This document shows, piece by piece, positions 1-16,036 of a stretch of 64,000 bases of DNA (the first letter of the stretch is position 1; each line of letters opens with the position of its first letter). The notes under the pieces are model-generated. The model did not search any database. It saw only the letters and a program-made list of their open reading frames with translations, and was not told the origin of the DNA. Location of the stretch: the NCBI GenBank assembly GCA_032191485.1, contig JAVDOI010000020.1:4408426-4472425 (forward strand), given 5' to 3'. Made by a program: the position numbers and the translations under genes. The DNA is from Leptoclinus maculatus (Eukaryota > Chordata > Actinopteri > Perciformes > Stichaeidae).

Positions 1-2011
1 GGATCCTGGTAGTTGGTCCTCTGCTTGTGCAAATCAATGGGAACCTTTTACTGAAAAGGTGTTGGAACTGTTGCAAATTCACAATGTTGCTGGTGTGAAT
101 AGTCGTCTATTCGTCACGTCCCTGCGTTTTACGGACTTAAGAGAGACTAGGTTTATATTTTACGCTCAGAGAGTTGATTATCGTCACACACCACTCCCTG
201 TCTTTGGTTCCCAGTTTCCCAGGGAGAAAGAGTTCCTTCCAAACTTTCAAAATCTGAATTATTTCCTTTGGCATCAGTTTTCTTTATTTATGGAATTTCC
301 AAGAGACCCCGAACTCTCGGTGAAAGATGGTCACCTTTTTGAAAAATGAAATGAATAACATTCCACGCTATCTCCAGTCAGTCCTTCCTGTATCAGCAGC
401 TGGTGATGGAGGGAGGGTGTTAAGTAAAGAGATGCGGATCTGTTTTTCTCCCCTGCAGATATCACACCAGTGAGCCTGTCACCCACACAGCCAATATCAC
501 AGTCAGTCCACATACTGGGTTCAGTCACAGGGCAGCGAGAGCGAGCAGAAGGGAGGGAGGACAAAATGAGGAAGGAGAAGAAGGGAGAAGTCAACAAGGG
601 TAAAAATGTGTGACTGTGTCCTGGTGGCTCGGAGCATTAGGCCACACGCCATGTGCTCATAATGTGTTTTAAACTCCCAGCTTTAAGAGAACAAGAGTGA
701 ATTAGAGAGGGGGACTAAGATTGTGACGAAAAGAGGAGAGGAGCAGTGGAGTGGTGTCGGATAAGCTATACAGGAGGGCATGAAAGGGATGCAGTATGAA
801 GAAGCAAAATAGGACTTTTACACCAGAATACGCCTCAGTAGCTCTGACACAGCCGAAACCCCGCACACATTTACAGCTGTGAAAAGCACGGACCGGGGGA
901 AATTGGTGCCGTGAGACGCAACGTCAACACAACAATGCTGACAGCTTGGAAACCCATTTATTAGCCCCCCGAGGATCCCCACCATCTCTGAATTTGTCAC
1001 AGAATTAGGTATCAGCCGGGGGAACGCAGCCTCGTCCTGTGGCAAATGGAATAAGCTGCAGAAATGAAGTCATAAATTGAAAGTCTGCTGGCAAATTGTC
1101 ACCAGCGCCACAGTAGCCAGACTGTAGCGTTTGCGTCCTCCTCACCTCCCTGCTCTTGGAGCGCAGCGCTTTTTGAACACGTTTCTGTGGCGATAAATTG
1201 GTCACTCCCACGCAGTATTAAGTGCACTAAAGTGATTCTGGCACACATTAACTCTGCGGAACAGGCTGTAATTGCAATTAAGTCAATCTTTTTGACGCAT
1301 GAATGCCTGTTCCTAAGAACTGACATCTTAACTCGTTAGGCTATATAAAGCAGTTAGAAATCCTGCTGTGTAATCGTAGATGCAAGGTTAGATAACGTCC
1401 TGGAAATGGCCTCTAATGTATGTCTGATGTAATTTCCAACCATCGGGACTATCTAAAGATGTGGATAATCAGCAGCCATGTTGATGATTTGTACTCCAGC
1501 CAGCTTCCAGTCGGAGCTTGAGAGACAACAGCTTTGGGCCTCATCACGCAGCACCTCGCCTTCAGGAGGTAATAAAGCAGGTGTTGAGCCCTCCATCTGG
1601 CTCAAACTATTTATTCTCCTCATTTCCCCACTTTCGGCCCTCGCCTCCGTCTCTGCTATCCTTCGCGTTTCTTCTGCCGTCGCCACCTCCTCTCCTCTCC
1701 TCTCCTCTCCCTCGCTCCTGCTCTCCTTCAACTACCTCTCCATGCACTCCCCTCCGCTCTCACTCAACAGCCAATTTAACATCTCAAAGAGACGCCGGAG
1801 TGCAAAACGCATTCACAAGATCGATCAAAGTTGAGACGTCGCCATGAAAGCCATGAATCACTGTTGGCTTCTCTGCTCTTGTGCAACCTCTCCCTTTACT
1901 GTATTGTTTGTTTAAGGCTATACATTATGTGCGTGAAGCCCCACACTGAACAATTTACTTAGTTTATATAACCCTCAGGGTGTTAGTTGATGCTAGTTTG
2001 TTTCTATGTGC

Positions 2012-2013
<2 letters not shown>
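1..2013. other. non-coding sequence, no gene seen
   Basis: This stretch is unique-looking, mixed-composition DNA. The open frames are short and lack credible splice signals or protein-like composition. A pyrimidine-rich stretch near 1,680-1,760 (repeated CCTCTCCTCT) produces spurious Ser/Leu/Pro frames. I see no repeat family I can name. Confidence 0.6.

Positions 2014-2067
<54 letters not shown>
2014..2067. repeat. (GT)n microsatellite
   Basis: About 27 uninterrupted GT units. Confidence 0.97.
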
Positions 2068-2068
<1 letters not shown>

Positions 2069-2241
2069 TCTATCTTGTATGTGACTGTAAGTGTTGTTTG
2101 AGCATGGCGTGGTGACACATGATTAATGTGAGGTTGGCCACAGTCTGCCCCCCCCCCCTCCTCTCTGTCCTGGTGGCCTCTCTTGCTCTCTCTGTTGTTG
2201 TCTCCGTCCCTGTCCCTTTCGTTTTAAACCCTTTTCATCAC

Positions 2242-2278
2242 CCTCCTCCTCCTCCTCCTCCTCCTCCTCCTCCTCCTC
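2242..2278. repeat. (CCT)n trinucleotide microsatellite
   Basis: About 12 CCT units. On the minus strand they read as a poly-Glu run inside a spurious frame. Confidence 0.95.
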
Positions 2279-4901
2279 TTTTCCTTTCCTCTTAGTCCAC
2301 TTCCAAAGCGCCGCCTGTTCACTGTGTTCTTTGCATGTGCATCCAAGCAAAGACACTCGCAGAAATACAGTCATGCGCACACACCCCTCTCCCTGTGTCT
2401 TTATTTAATCATTGGCTCTATTACAGGGGATATTTTCCCAGACAATGCCTCAGAAGGCGGTGAGCCAGGCAGGCCGAATGAGAGCGGGAGATCTCTCTAT
2501 CCCTCATCGCATGGAAGCCACAGCGCTGGCACTTCCACTGACTGAGATGAATGAATTTAATATATCTCCCTTTTGAAGCACAGATGACCTCCTGATATGG
2601 CTCTCTGTCTCTCTATCGCAGGAGGTCTTTATATTTTTGCTCTGGCCGTGAAATGCGCAGGAAGAAATCTGAAGGGATTCTGACGGAGACTAATTTGTTC
2701 CGCGGCCTGACGTGACTCGTGTATGTCTTTGTCCATATAGGAGCGGCCAAATCCCCCCCGAAAAAACACTTTTATGATCATAAGATAGCGCCTATCATGA
2801 GAGTTTATGTTTGTGTGTTACTGTGGTGGCTGTTTATAGCGGAAGCAGCACACACTGTGCTTTTATGCCTGTGGGAAATATTATATTAAACTCAGTTTAA
2901 TGGCTGCTGCTGTAGCTTATGATGGCATAATGTAGGGTGATATAAAAATAAGAGGGATGATCTGTTTCTCAATTTAGAGTTATATTTGTCTTTGGTTTAT
3001 TGAAGTGTCAAAGAGGAAATCATTATTTGAGCCTCTGCTAAGGGTTAAGGGTCGGCCAGCTGCTGCGAACGTCAGAACGTGGTCAGAAATCACTTCTTCC
3101 TGCACCTTTGACTCTCTCCCAGATCTGTCAAAAAGTCTCGTTCCTTTGCCATGTGGCGTCGTGTCTGTCTTTGTGCTAGAGCTCGTACGCGCTCGCTGTG
3201 CGTGCGTCAGAGTGTATTATGATGATGTGCTTCCATACTAAAGTAAGCCACGGTGACCCCTCTTTCATTTCCATCCTTATTGGATCTAGTGCTCTCCGGA
3301 GACAGCAGACACGCTGATGCCTCCGGTCATTTTTCTGTCCCTTATAACAGACTGTCCCAGTGTGCTATGTAAGTCCCACTTAATTAGGCTCCAAATTGGA
3401 TGGATTTACGCTTATCCAGACGCCAAAATGTCTTTTATTGGGTATTTATCCCATGAGGTTAGGGCCACACTGATCAAATTACACTGATTCAGACCTGCAT
3501 AGCCAACTTCTCTGCACAGCACTGCATGTTCTGAATGCAAGGATGGATTTATAGTGCACACGCATGCTATACATGAATAATGAAACCCCAACCTCCATAC
3601 CAACACATCATCTGTACAGTGTTTACCTACGCTTCGGACACGAGAGCGTCGGACGGACGGCGTTAGAAGCTGGAACATGATCGCAAATCGGCAAACACAA
3701 CCACCACAGTATGGGTGAATCTGGAGATGAATGAAAGCATTTAAACATACAATGGCTTCATGCAGGAAGCGATATCATTTCCCTCTTATGTTTGTTCGTA
3801 TCCACAACGTTCTGATTTTGTTAGAATTTTCTTATTTTTGCTCTTCTCGGGTTTAACAGCACTCTCACCAAGACAGGGAAAAAGATCTGGTTTTCTCCCA
3901 AATTGTTAGTTCAACGCGAGGAAACGTACATTTTAAGTTTGAGGATCATAATCTAAATTAAAATGCATTTTTGATGTTTGATGTTTCAGAGTAATTAGAA
4001 TGATTAGATTATTTAATTCATGGCCAAAGTAAATACGATTGGTCCATTGATTTCAATTAAGATTGTAAAAACCCTTGAATGCTGTTGGGTGCGTTCAGCC
4101 TCTGAATGGCTTGTAAACTGCTATTTGATGCTTTTTGATTTTCCTGTAACACCAGTACTGACGCTCTGGACTATAGTGTGTTCACTTAGTACGTTTGTTT
4201 ACCAGTCCCTCGAGTTCACAACTGCTGAAGTTCTTCTTCTTCTTCCAGCCTGTTTTGGTGGCATCTCTGCAATTCTTTGGCATGTGCCCGACTATTTGCA
4301 CACGGCACTCATCTGTAGTTTAGGGGGCGTTACCTATGCTAATAATAGACTATTGGACATGCATCTCCAATTTATGATCAACCGGATTCATCATTCAGCA
4401 CATCTGGGTGAGAGCAGATTTGGATGGTTAAGAAGTCCGAATAAGACGAATCAACAGTCTCTAAACTGCTTTGTTTCTTTTTTACTACTTTTATTTAGAA
4501 AGTAATATTCAATGTAACTAAAAGTTTACAAAGTCATAGTTTAGATTTTTCTTCCCAACGTATTTAATATAGCCTCCTTCCATACATAAAGTCACTGTTT
4601 AGACCTCTGATGAAAATTCAGGCAAGGTTTAACATTTTTCACAAGCGTAATCTGTCATTTAAATTATAATCAACCTGGTAAATGAATGATTCATCATAAT
4701 GCTTTAATGGCCTAATTTAAGAGTCTGAAACTCATCCGGTGAATGAGTCTGATGAGTTAAAAGAGTTCACAGTTTGTTAAAAAACACATTAGTTTACGTC
4801 CCATGAGTCAGAAAGAGAAGACTCGATGAAAAGCATCGCCTTTAAATACCAAAAACACCTGCGTGTCTTTGTGTGCGAGCAGAATTAGGCATTTATTTGT
4901 C
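2279..4901. other. non-coding sequence, no gene seen
   Basis: AT-rich unique sequence. The longest open frame (4,020-4,505, plus) has no recognisable domain, no codon bias, and sits in AT-rich DNA, so I do not call it. No named repeat is recognised. Confidence 0.5.
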
Positions 4902-4961
4902 TGTGTGTGTGTGTGTGTGTGTATATGCACGAGCAGGTTTTGCACACACACACACACACAC
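4902..4961. repeat. paired (GT)n and (CA)n microsatellites
   Basis: A short (GT)n at 4,902-4,922 is followed 20 bp later by a (CA)n at 4,942-4,961. Together they could fold as an inverted pair. Confidence 0.85.
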
Positions 4962-7085
4962 TGGGCACCAGAGTGCTGTTAATTTCCGCCTGAGCAGGGG
5001 AACGGCCACTAAAAGTATCACTGAAGTGATGAATGTGCTGCTCGGCACAGGCATCAGTGTTTAATCTGAGTCATTGGAGAAATAGCACCACATCAACTTC
5101 AAACGACTTCCTTTCATCTGCAGTTAGAGACGGAGTCGCACATGTGCCCCCCCCCCCGCCCCCCCCCCCTCGCCTTGTTTCATTTCTCCTGCACATTTCC
5201 CTAATACCCTTCTCTACAGTTCAGATGAATGTAGAAGCCCATCCTTCATACCTCCACCCTTAATGTCTGCGCCGCTTAAACGTGCCTCTGCCTTTATGTA
5301 TATATTCTATAGCATCAAATGGCATGTTTATCATCTCTTTGCTGACGCAATACTTCTGTAGATAAACTGGTCTTTAGTTATCTAAAGTGAGTCATGTGAC
5401 ACTGCTGAGCAGATTAAACACAGCAGCGCTTGATTAAGTTACACTTGGGCCGGTGTTTTAGTGTAGCATCCACTACAACTCAACAGTGTGTGTGTGGTTG
5501 GAAGTTATTTTATTTCCTTTTATTTCACACATGCATTTACTAAATTCATTAAGATTAGTTAATATAGTCCTCTAATAGGGGCTACAGCTAAAGCTAGCTG
5601 TAGGGGCCCCTAATACCCATCAAGTACAATGAACACAGCAGCACTTCATTATGTTACATTTGCTTTGTGTCAGCGATCATTTCATTGAACACAAATGTTT
5701 ACAAAATGTAATATTAGAATATGCATGGGTAGATTTGACTGGTGTTTTATCGCTTTTCTTTTGCATTGAGGTCAAAGAGAGAAACCAATTCCCTTATATC
5801 TGGGCTCAAGAAGTTAGCTCCGCCCCTCGGCTGTAATTACGTATTTTGACTCTAGCTGTGGAATGACATGACAGAAAACGAAACAAGGGAGCGAGCAGCA
5901 CAGCGGACCACCGTGGAGGTGGATAATGGAAAAGAGTTCAACAATAATGATGATTGTAGTCTCTACAGTGTAAACAGACGACAGAGGGAATGCCCACAGG
6001 ACCGATGAGGTGCAAAGGGAAGAAGAAGTCGCATGGCGACAGCCGGCTCAGAGGAGGGAAGAGAAGCTGTGATGAGGATGAATGTCAGGAGGATGCTAGT
6101 TAATGGGAACCAGTAAGCAGCCGAAAGGGACCAGGCCAGTTTGACACCGAGGAGAGAACACTGTGATGCAACCGGTTATGTTGAGAAATGTAAAAAAGGC
6201 ATTCACTGTCTAAGGAGCTCCAGACTTAGAGACTTTCTTCTCTTACTTCCTGCTTTGAGAGAGAGAGTAGCTCATGTTCACAAATATTGATTGAACTTTC
6301 TTATGCCATGCAAATAACACCCTGGTGGTCCCCTTTCAGCTGTGTGGTGGGAGATACCAGGATGCTCACCCTGGACTTCTAACATCAGCAACCAAGTATA
6401 ATGAGCTCCCCTTTCCCACAAGTCTGCCCTGGCTAATGCTGCTGACTTTGGGTTATGTGGACAGTTTAACCAATGTTGTATTGCTAGCTCTTTATTATTA
6501 GGACTAGCCTTGGGCGTATTCACAAAGTTTCTATAGTTGTATTTAAACTATTTCTTCTTTACAGTTATTTTTCTAGTTCCAAGCCAACGTTTCTTAGTCA
6601 TTGCTGGTGTTTCAGAAGAAGCTCCACCCCCGAGGACGTTAGTGTGACACTAACCCAATATCACCTGAGGTAATGCATGTATCTAAAGTACACAACCCGT
6701 ATCGTTTTAGTAGTTCTTTACGCGTGCATATTCCCAAACAAAGAGTAAACCAGGTGCTTTTGGATCCCCTTGAGGTCTGGGACAATTTCCTGCTTTATTG
6801 TCTTAATAATCCAATCTTGCATGTAAATGCAATACATGCTGTACAGTATATGTGTGCATGTTGAGCCTTCTAGGCTACACATGCAGGTACAGAATATCCT
6901 TACCTGCTATTGGCCTGAACAAGTGGTGTTTCTTTTGTGTGTAACGATAACATAAAGGTTCATAGAGGACTCTGTGGAGCTGCTGGGCATTTTGAGAGCT
7001 CCTGTGTTTTTGCACATTGACGGTATAGTAAAGAAATGCTCACTTTTATTGCACGGAGAAGCTGCTGACGAGCTACAAAGCTACT
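4962..7085. other. non-coding sequence with a C-rich tract and a small palindrome
   Basis: Contains an almost pure poly-C run at about 5,147-5,170 and the palindrome annotated at 5,573-5,615. No coding evidence was found. Confidence 0.55.
5573..5615. repeat. imperfect inverted repeat (hairpin)
   Basis: The left arm TAATAGGGGCTACAGCTA is mirrored by the right arm TAGCTGTAG-GGGCCCCTAATA. Only four bases (AAGC) separate the arms, and the right arm carries a small GC insertion. The sequence could form a stem at DNA or RNA level. It may be the end of an unrecognised MITE or a chance palindrome. Confidence 0.5.
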
Positions 7086-9987
7086 GGGGGGGGAGAAAAA
7101 AAAGTTCAAGTCTGTACTTAGGTCCCCCTCCGGGTTAAACAGAACACAAAAACATGAAGAAGTCCTTCAGCAATGCCGACACAGGCACTCCTGGTCTGTG
7201 AAGGAAACATACGGGGGGCCGAAGGTCATCGACTCCATTGCTATTAGTGTGTTGTGTTTAACTGCATGAGTTACTGTAAGCTCAGTAAAGAATTGGTTTC
7301 TTTTAGGAAGTGTATTACCTTGCTGAGGTCCCATGCCCGCTCTATACTACCTGGTGTCACCTTGACATCCCCTAATCCCGTCCATCGCTCCCTCTCTCGG
7401 CTTCCCATTTCCACTGGGCGCCGCAACTATAAACATTTGTGTCTCCGGGATTACCTTTCCATCAGGGGAAGAATGAAGTGTGAAAAGCAATCTGAGCAGC
7501 GGCAGGCCGCCGATACACGACTCCAGCGGATGCAATTATGCCAATGACGGATCATTTTCTGACCTTTATCCCTCAGCCTGTATGGATGGCGCTCTGCCAC
7601 TGTGACAGCCGGCTTTTTGTTTTTGTGCACTTTACAATTATGTGACAGCTGGAGACCTGGCTCTAAAAATGCTGAGGTGCTCATCTGTTTGAAAGACAGC
7701 TTGACTTTTTGTGCTGCTCCTTCTCCTTCACTCTCTATTTACTTTTGTTGTGTCTCTGTCAATGCAACGTTCTCATTATTTCTTTATCGGTCTCTCTGCT
7801 CCCGCTTCTTTTCTCTCTCCATCTGTCTCTCTTTCTCTCGTGTTTCCATCGGGTGTTTCTCCAAAGGCTCCGTCCTGGACCAAACCAACATTTCTGTTGT
7901 GGTTGATGCCTCCGTTCGCAGGTTCAGAGACCAGCTCGAGGTGAATAGCCCTCTCACACAAACAGCCATGAACACTCTGCAGGCTCATGCTGTCCGACAT
8001 CTTCAATGCCGTCAATGTCATCTCGTGTTTTCATGCCGTTTCATGCCACTTGTGTGTCCTAGTCCTGAATATCTGAAACACTACCAGAGTGCTATCTCCT
8101 CTGCCGTTTACCCATCGTACCTTTCAGTCTTACAAACTGTCGCCTCTCCTCTGGGAATGCTTTGTTCGGCCTCCTCCTCTCCTTGTGTTGACCGTGACTT
8201 TGCTGTGGTGCCACGTCTCTTGTCCTGCATAAACCAAGTCAAAACCTACATGTATTGTGAAAGCTTGCATTGGTTTGCAGCCTTTTGTAAATTTTGTAAA
8301 TTTTGCTCTGTGCAGAAAACCCCATTTAGATGTAATTGTATTGGTTACGATGCAGCTCCGTTCACCGCCGCTCCCTCACAAATTGGCGAGTCTCTGACCT
8401 TTAACATGTTTTAGCTTAACCTTTGGTTGCTTTTTACCCTTTTATTTTCCCAATTCCATTCATGCATTTCACATCTACCCACTATCACTGCTATTGTTGA
8501 CCAAGCCTCCCTGTAGACTCTGAGTGCAGATATCCTCCTTTACAAATCCACGGGATGTGACCTTGAATTAATTTAGCCCTCAGACAGTATTTTCTCAATC
8601 CTTATCGCATACATACTCCTACAGCATATATGTGTTTATTCCTTTCACATATATTCCACCCGAGCTTTTCCACCCTTCCACTTCATCTCTAGGATCCACC
8701 TGCAGCTATTTTACATCAAGTATACCACATTATTCCATTCAGAGCAGTGTTGCGACTTAACATCTTATTCATGCTGCTTCTCTTAACCCGTCTCTCCGTC
8801 ACAGCCTTGTCATGCAGGATGCCGTTTTCTCTCTCGGCAACACGACTGCCAGTTAGCAGCCTGCCCATTGGGAGAGGGGTCGGCAGAGGGCCCTGCCGGG
8901 GTTTGGCAGACGCCAGGCGGGGGGGGTCAGAGGTCACCCGCTGCCCGCTGGAGGTACAGAGCAACTTCCACCGCTGCCTACCGACTCTGCACTTTGTTGG
9001 CACGGGCATCCTGGACGTCGAAACACCATCTGGCACAATGATTACAACAGGTAGTGCTGTTGATCTTTAAAGGACAATGACTTCTTTTCCCCCGTTTTCT
9101 GTTTCTTCATTGTTTCCTCCCATGTGGGGATCAGTGACCTTTGAATATAAGCGTGTGTGAAGTGTGTTAGGTGTCTCTTAAAGGTACATGACAGTGATGA
9201 ACTCTGTTTGCTGTGTTAAGCATGGCTCCTTACTAAAGCAGGAAGGACGTTAACACACACCTAGGAGCCTCAGTGTTGCATTAGATAATGAGCTTTTAGT
9301 AGGCCAAGGGCAATGTGTAATTACCCAAAATGAAATACGATGGATAATGATATTGCGGCAAGTTGCGAGTGTGCTCATATTTATGTCGGACACTAAACTC
9401 GGCAACTGTTGTAAGAGTACGTGATCTGACATTGGTCAGTGTTCCAAAAGCAGAGCTGTACTTTTAGTCCTTCAAAAAGGTCACACTGGCAGATAGAGCA
9501 GGAGAGGGTGGCTTCAGTGGGCTTTAGCTAGGCCTAGTTCAAAGCCGCTCTCTTGTTATGTGCTGGATTTTTTTGTTTAGGCTTTCAGTTTGCGGTGTTC
9601 AGGTGTTTGGTCATTGTGAATGCCAAGCACAAGTGGGAGGGGTGTCAAGAGATTTGAACACAGCATCACTGCCAAATTTAGGAGTAAATAAGGCCGCCTC
9701 GTCTGCAATTTCTAAAGAGCCGCTTGCAAGACCGTCCTCTCATTTCAGTTTATTCTGATGAAAAAATAACCAACTTTGAGCAAGGAGGGCGTTTAGCGTT
9801 TGATATGGGAGGATCATGCGGATGGTATGAAATCCCTGGGCTGTCATCAGTAGAATTTAGATGCCTGGTGTTGCTGGAAGTAATAGAGATAGATGCTCTG
9901 ATGTGGCTGAGGATCTATCTTGTTCTTCCCTGTGAGTCAGTGCCTTGCCCTGTGAGCCAGGATAAAATATCTCCTCCGTTATGCTAG

Positions 9988-9989
<2 letters not shown>
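7086..9989. other. non-coding sequence with possible conserved blocks
   Basis: No convincing exon. The region has a pyrimidine-rich stretch (7,700-7,860) that yields long spurious frames, a block at about 7,380-7,600 that looks like a conserved non-coding element, and a GC-rich segment at 8,820-9,050 open in two frames on opposite strands. None has a protein signature I recognise. Confidence 0.45.

Positions 9990-10032
<43 letters not shown>
9990..10032. repeat. (CA)n microsatellite
   Basis: About 21 CA units. Confidence 0.96.
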
Positions 10033-12030
<1,998 letters not shown>

Positions 12031-12110
12031 AAGAGAAGTATTCTCAACATGACGCTGAACCAGAGGACAAGAACCCACTGGGGGAAGGCGCTCAGACATC
12101 AACCATGAAG
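12031..12110 (+). CDS. candidate internal coding exon, AFF (AF4/FMR2) family-like
   Basis: An 80-bp segment is bounded by a CAG acceptor after a pyrimidine-rich stretch and a GTGAGG donor. Only one of three frames is open: two carried bases plus 26 codons, including KYSQHDAEPEDKN and ending QTSTMK. Hydrophilic, Pro/Glu-rich composition fits a disordered nuclear-protein region. From memory, AFF proteins have a comparable stretch ([K/R]xY..., a DAEPE string in AFF3, then T-S-x-M) just before their conserved LEDDLKLSS motif. AFF proteins are scaffolds of the super elongation complex acting in the nucleus. The family call is inference from short matches, and the exon itself rests on splice sites plus an open frame. 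It ends in phase 0, which does not match the strongest acceptor at 26.68 kb, so an exon may be missing or a different acceptor used. Confidence 0.42.
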
Positions 12111-12898
<788 letters not shown>

Positions 12899-13321
12899 AG
12901 CGAATGGTACCAACGATCTCTTTGCTGTAATATTACAAGTCTGCCCGAAAGCCACGGCTAGTAAAATATGTGAAAACATTATGGTACCAGGTCAATTCAC
13001 AAAACATGTACATGTTGCTCTGCTCCACAGCATTCCAACAGTTGCGCTGTCATGCTTAGTCTTAGTCTCCTTTGAATAAGTTCTTTGATATTTGTATCTG
13101 CAGGTTTCTCTGTACGAGTCGTTGCACTGTTCAACACTACGCAGAGGTCAGCAGGTCTCCTCCTCTCAACTCTAACAAGCTATTCTAATGTGAGTCCTGT
13201 CAATCATGCATCAAAGATGCAATACAAAGTCCTCGAACCAGAAACCAGAAACTCACTGGTACTTTGGGCTTCATTGCTTCGTCTTCATTTGAATGGAGAA
13301 GCTGTACACCTCCATATCCAG

Positions 13322-13353
13322 ATGAAGAACAAAAACCAGACAAAGAAAACAAC
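13322..13353 (+). CDS. weak candidate small exon
   Basis: A strong donor (AAC|GTAAGTG) at 13,354 follows an open frame whose last residues read PYPDEEQKPDKENN. A CAG acceptor at 13,319-13,321 after a weak pyrimidine tract would make a 32-bp exon. A longer version starting further upstream is possible, because the frame stays open back to about 13,189. The acidic/Lys-rich composition resembles the neighbouring 12.0-kb candidate, but the phase does not join it directly. No homology recognised. Confidence 0.2.
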
Positions 13354-13441
13354 GTAAGTGTAGCACTGCAACCTGCTACAAGCACTCTGTTTCTCACCTG
13401 TTCCTTCCTTCTGTTGTCCTCGTCTCCCTCTCACACGCAGA

Positions 13442-13475
<34 letters not shown>

Positions 13476-14377
13476 TTTCTTGTAAACCATTGAAACAGCA
13501 AACAAACAGCGAGCGATAGGTCAGTGAAATACAAGCAAGATAAAGTCTGTTCACACCAGCGGACAAAAAGCTCTTGAATGTGAACTTTTACCTTGAAAAG
13601 AGCATTAAAGTCACACCTCTGGAAGAGAGAGAATTCCTTTACTTACACATCGTAGCTGAATGTGGTTAGAGATTTGTTATTTGTTGTTATTCAGTCGGTG
13701 GAATGCATTGAAGGTCTGCTATTCAGAGAGCCAGTGGAGGCCAAGTCGGGCCAACTCATGCTCACACACCGCCACAGAGCTGCTCTGGGTTTGAAATCTT
13801 GTGCGTGCTCAGACTAAACCAGACTTACCCAGGCCGGACCAGACCCCCCCCCCCCCCCCCCCCCCCTCCGATCCCCCATCAGCAGATTTCTGTATCTGTG
13901 GCTTCGGTCCAGCTGTGGCTTTGGTGGCTTGGTCACTATTAAACACAGCTGCTGCCTTGCCCCTGGTAACACACACACACACACGTACATAAGTACAGAA
14001 ACAGTGAGAGCTCATACTCTATTTAGACTTATCATCTCCATCCGGACTCTCAACAATGAACAACAGTAGGGGAGCTTTAATTGCACACAGATATGATTTT
14101 GTTGTCCTCCATTTCACTCTTTGGAATAAGATTCTTCTATTAAGATTGAAATATGGGAGCGGAGCGCAATGCAACCCTAGCAACGGTCTCCTGTGAACAA
14201 TGAAATAGATAATATATATATATATATGCTGCTGAGTTTGACTTTGATTCATGAATATACTATCTTATGATTAAGAATTAAAGCCCCAGGTACTGATCCT
14301 CTCTGACGGTACTTTGCAGCGCTGCTATTTTCCCCCACAGAAGGTCATGAACTGTACACAGTCAGACACTGTTGTCC
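13354..14377. other. non-coding with (CA)n and poly-C tracts
   Basis: (CA)n at 13,445-13,472, poly-C at about 13,845-13,866, a short (CA)n at 13,969-13,984 and a short (AT)n at 14,210-14,227. No gene seen. Confidence 0.6.
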
Positions 14378-14432
14378 TCAAAAGTGTCATCAAATTCACG
14401 AGAGGACAAATGGTATTTGATGACACTTTTGA
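14378..14432. repeat. perfect 18-bp inverted repeat with 19-nt loop
   Basis: The left arm at 14,378-14,395 (TCAAAAGTGTCATCAAAT) is matched without mismatch by the right arm at 14,415-14,432. A second 7-bp inverted pair (TGTCCTC/GAGGACA) overlaps the loop. The fold resembles a pre-miRNA stem in size but is short for one. It could also be the end of a transposon fold-back. Confidence 0.6.
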
Positions 14433-16036
14433 TAACTGAGGGTATCTCTGCGTTAGTCGACCTGGAGATCAGAACTGTTGGGAAGTGATGGGATCTGGAA
14501 CATTAATTGGGCTTTTTAAAAGTCACGTAGACTAACGGCATGTCTTCCACTCTTTCTTTCTTTCTGTTAAACTCATGCTGTGTGTGGAAACATTAGTTGC
14601 CTCGCCTCATTAAAAGCTGATTTTACTCTGATGATGGGATAGTTGTTTCATTGGTTTCTTTTAATCTCTACAAACAATTCTAATTGAATTGTCTGTCTGT
14701 AGATGCGTGTTGTCATTTACTGTACCGAGACAACATATCCTTTAGTAGTGGATGATGCCCACTTAATCTGCATGCCCATAACCATGACCGCATAACAGCC
14801 CATGACATGGTGTTTGGCAGGTAATGTGGAAAAATGACCCGCCGCCACCACAGAATCCATTCAGCGCTCGGTTTAGGCACCAAAACCACTTTGTTAGGTT
14901 TAGGAAAAACACCGTACTCGGGCCTAAGATAAGTACGTAAAATACTGTCCTAAACATCACTTAACGCAACCTGAAAATAACTCCTCTCTCCTGATTAAAA
15001 GTGTTTGTTAGGCCCACCCACCAGAGCTGTTTGTACTACGTCACCAGCTCTGAGCGCTGCGTATTCACATGGCTGACTTTAACTTGTGTGAAGAGGTCGC
15101 GGTCATTTCACGTATATTTCTGTGGGATCAGGCTGTAGATGTCACACACGGTTGCTGGTCGGGCCAGGGAGGCAGATTGATGGCGTTACAGCAAACCGCT
15201 GCTTCATGTGCTCCTATTTAGGGGGGGAGAAAAAAAGAGTAACATAAATCCTCTGACGCATTCAAACTAAGGAGGAGTCCGGTCAGGACTGTACCGCTGG
15301 CATTGAGCCAGGCCCAATCAGGTGTTGGCTACAAATCAAAGCTGGAGTGTACCCTCCATAAACTACTTTCAACTTGAAAGCTCTGTGCGCTGCTGGAAAA
15401 GAAGCCAGGGCTTGTTCTGAAGCGCCTGCTTTTCATTGGCTTTGTGGCTCCTTCATATTTGCTTTAATGCAATAGAACAACATAATACTGCAAACATGCT
15501 TTGTTTGTAGCGCTGCAACGGTTACTGTTTCTGGTCTTAACTGAATCCCTCCTTCTTTGACTGACCCCGTTGTCTCCAGGTGCTTCAGAAGGCTCACCGC
15601 ATACCTGAGGCTCGCAGCGTAGAACATCCTCGGGGGGGTCAGAGAGAGAGCACTGCTGTTGGTGAGCTCTGACACAATGTACACAACACTGAACCGAATA
15701 TAAACACGCTGAGTTAGGAAGTCGGATGCTTCAGTGCTGGAATAGCACTCCCTAGATTATCTGTGATATTTAGTGTCCTGATGTTTTAAGCACCAGAATT
15801 ATCAGCATCAGTAGCCTCATCACAACCTGATACCTGCATTAATGCGTTTCCACAAGCACAAGGTGACTGGTATGTAGCGTTAGTCGACAAATAATTTACC
15901 ACCACATGATTAACTATATCCTGACAATGAAAGATTGATGTCACTTTGCTTACACATGATTTAAAGATGTCCTGGTGGAGATATCAAAAGGAGGCTGTGG
16001 CAGACTGCATGCATGCCGATACCTCAACACTCAACC
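14433..16036. other. non-coding, no gene seen
   Basis: Unique sequence, with G-rich or A-rich short tracts (for example 15,221-15,237). No exon or repeat recognised. Confidence 0.55.

Noticed and set aside
4020..4505. 161-codon open frame on the plus strand
   Set aside because: AT-rich, no codon bias, no domain and no splice or promoter context; fits chance.
7602..8414. 270-codon open frame on the plus strand
   Set aside because: It runs through pyrimidine-rich DNA giving Ser/Leu/Phe/Cys-rich residues and has no recognisable motif. The frame also changes quality at several points.
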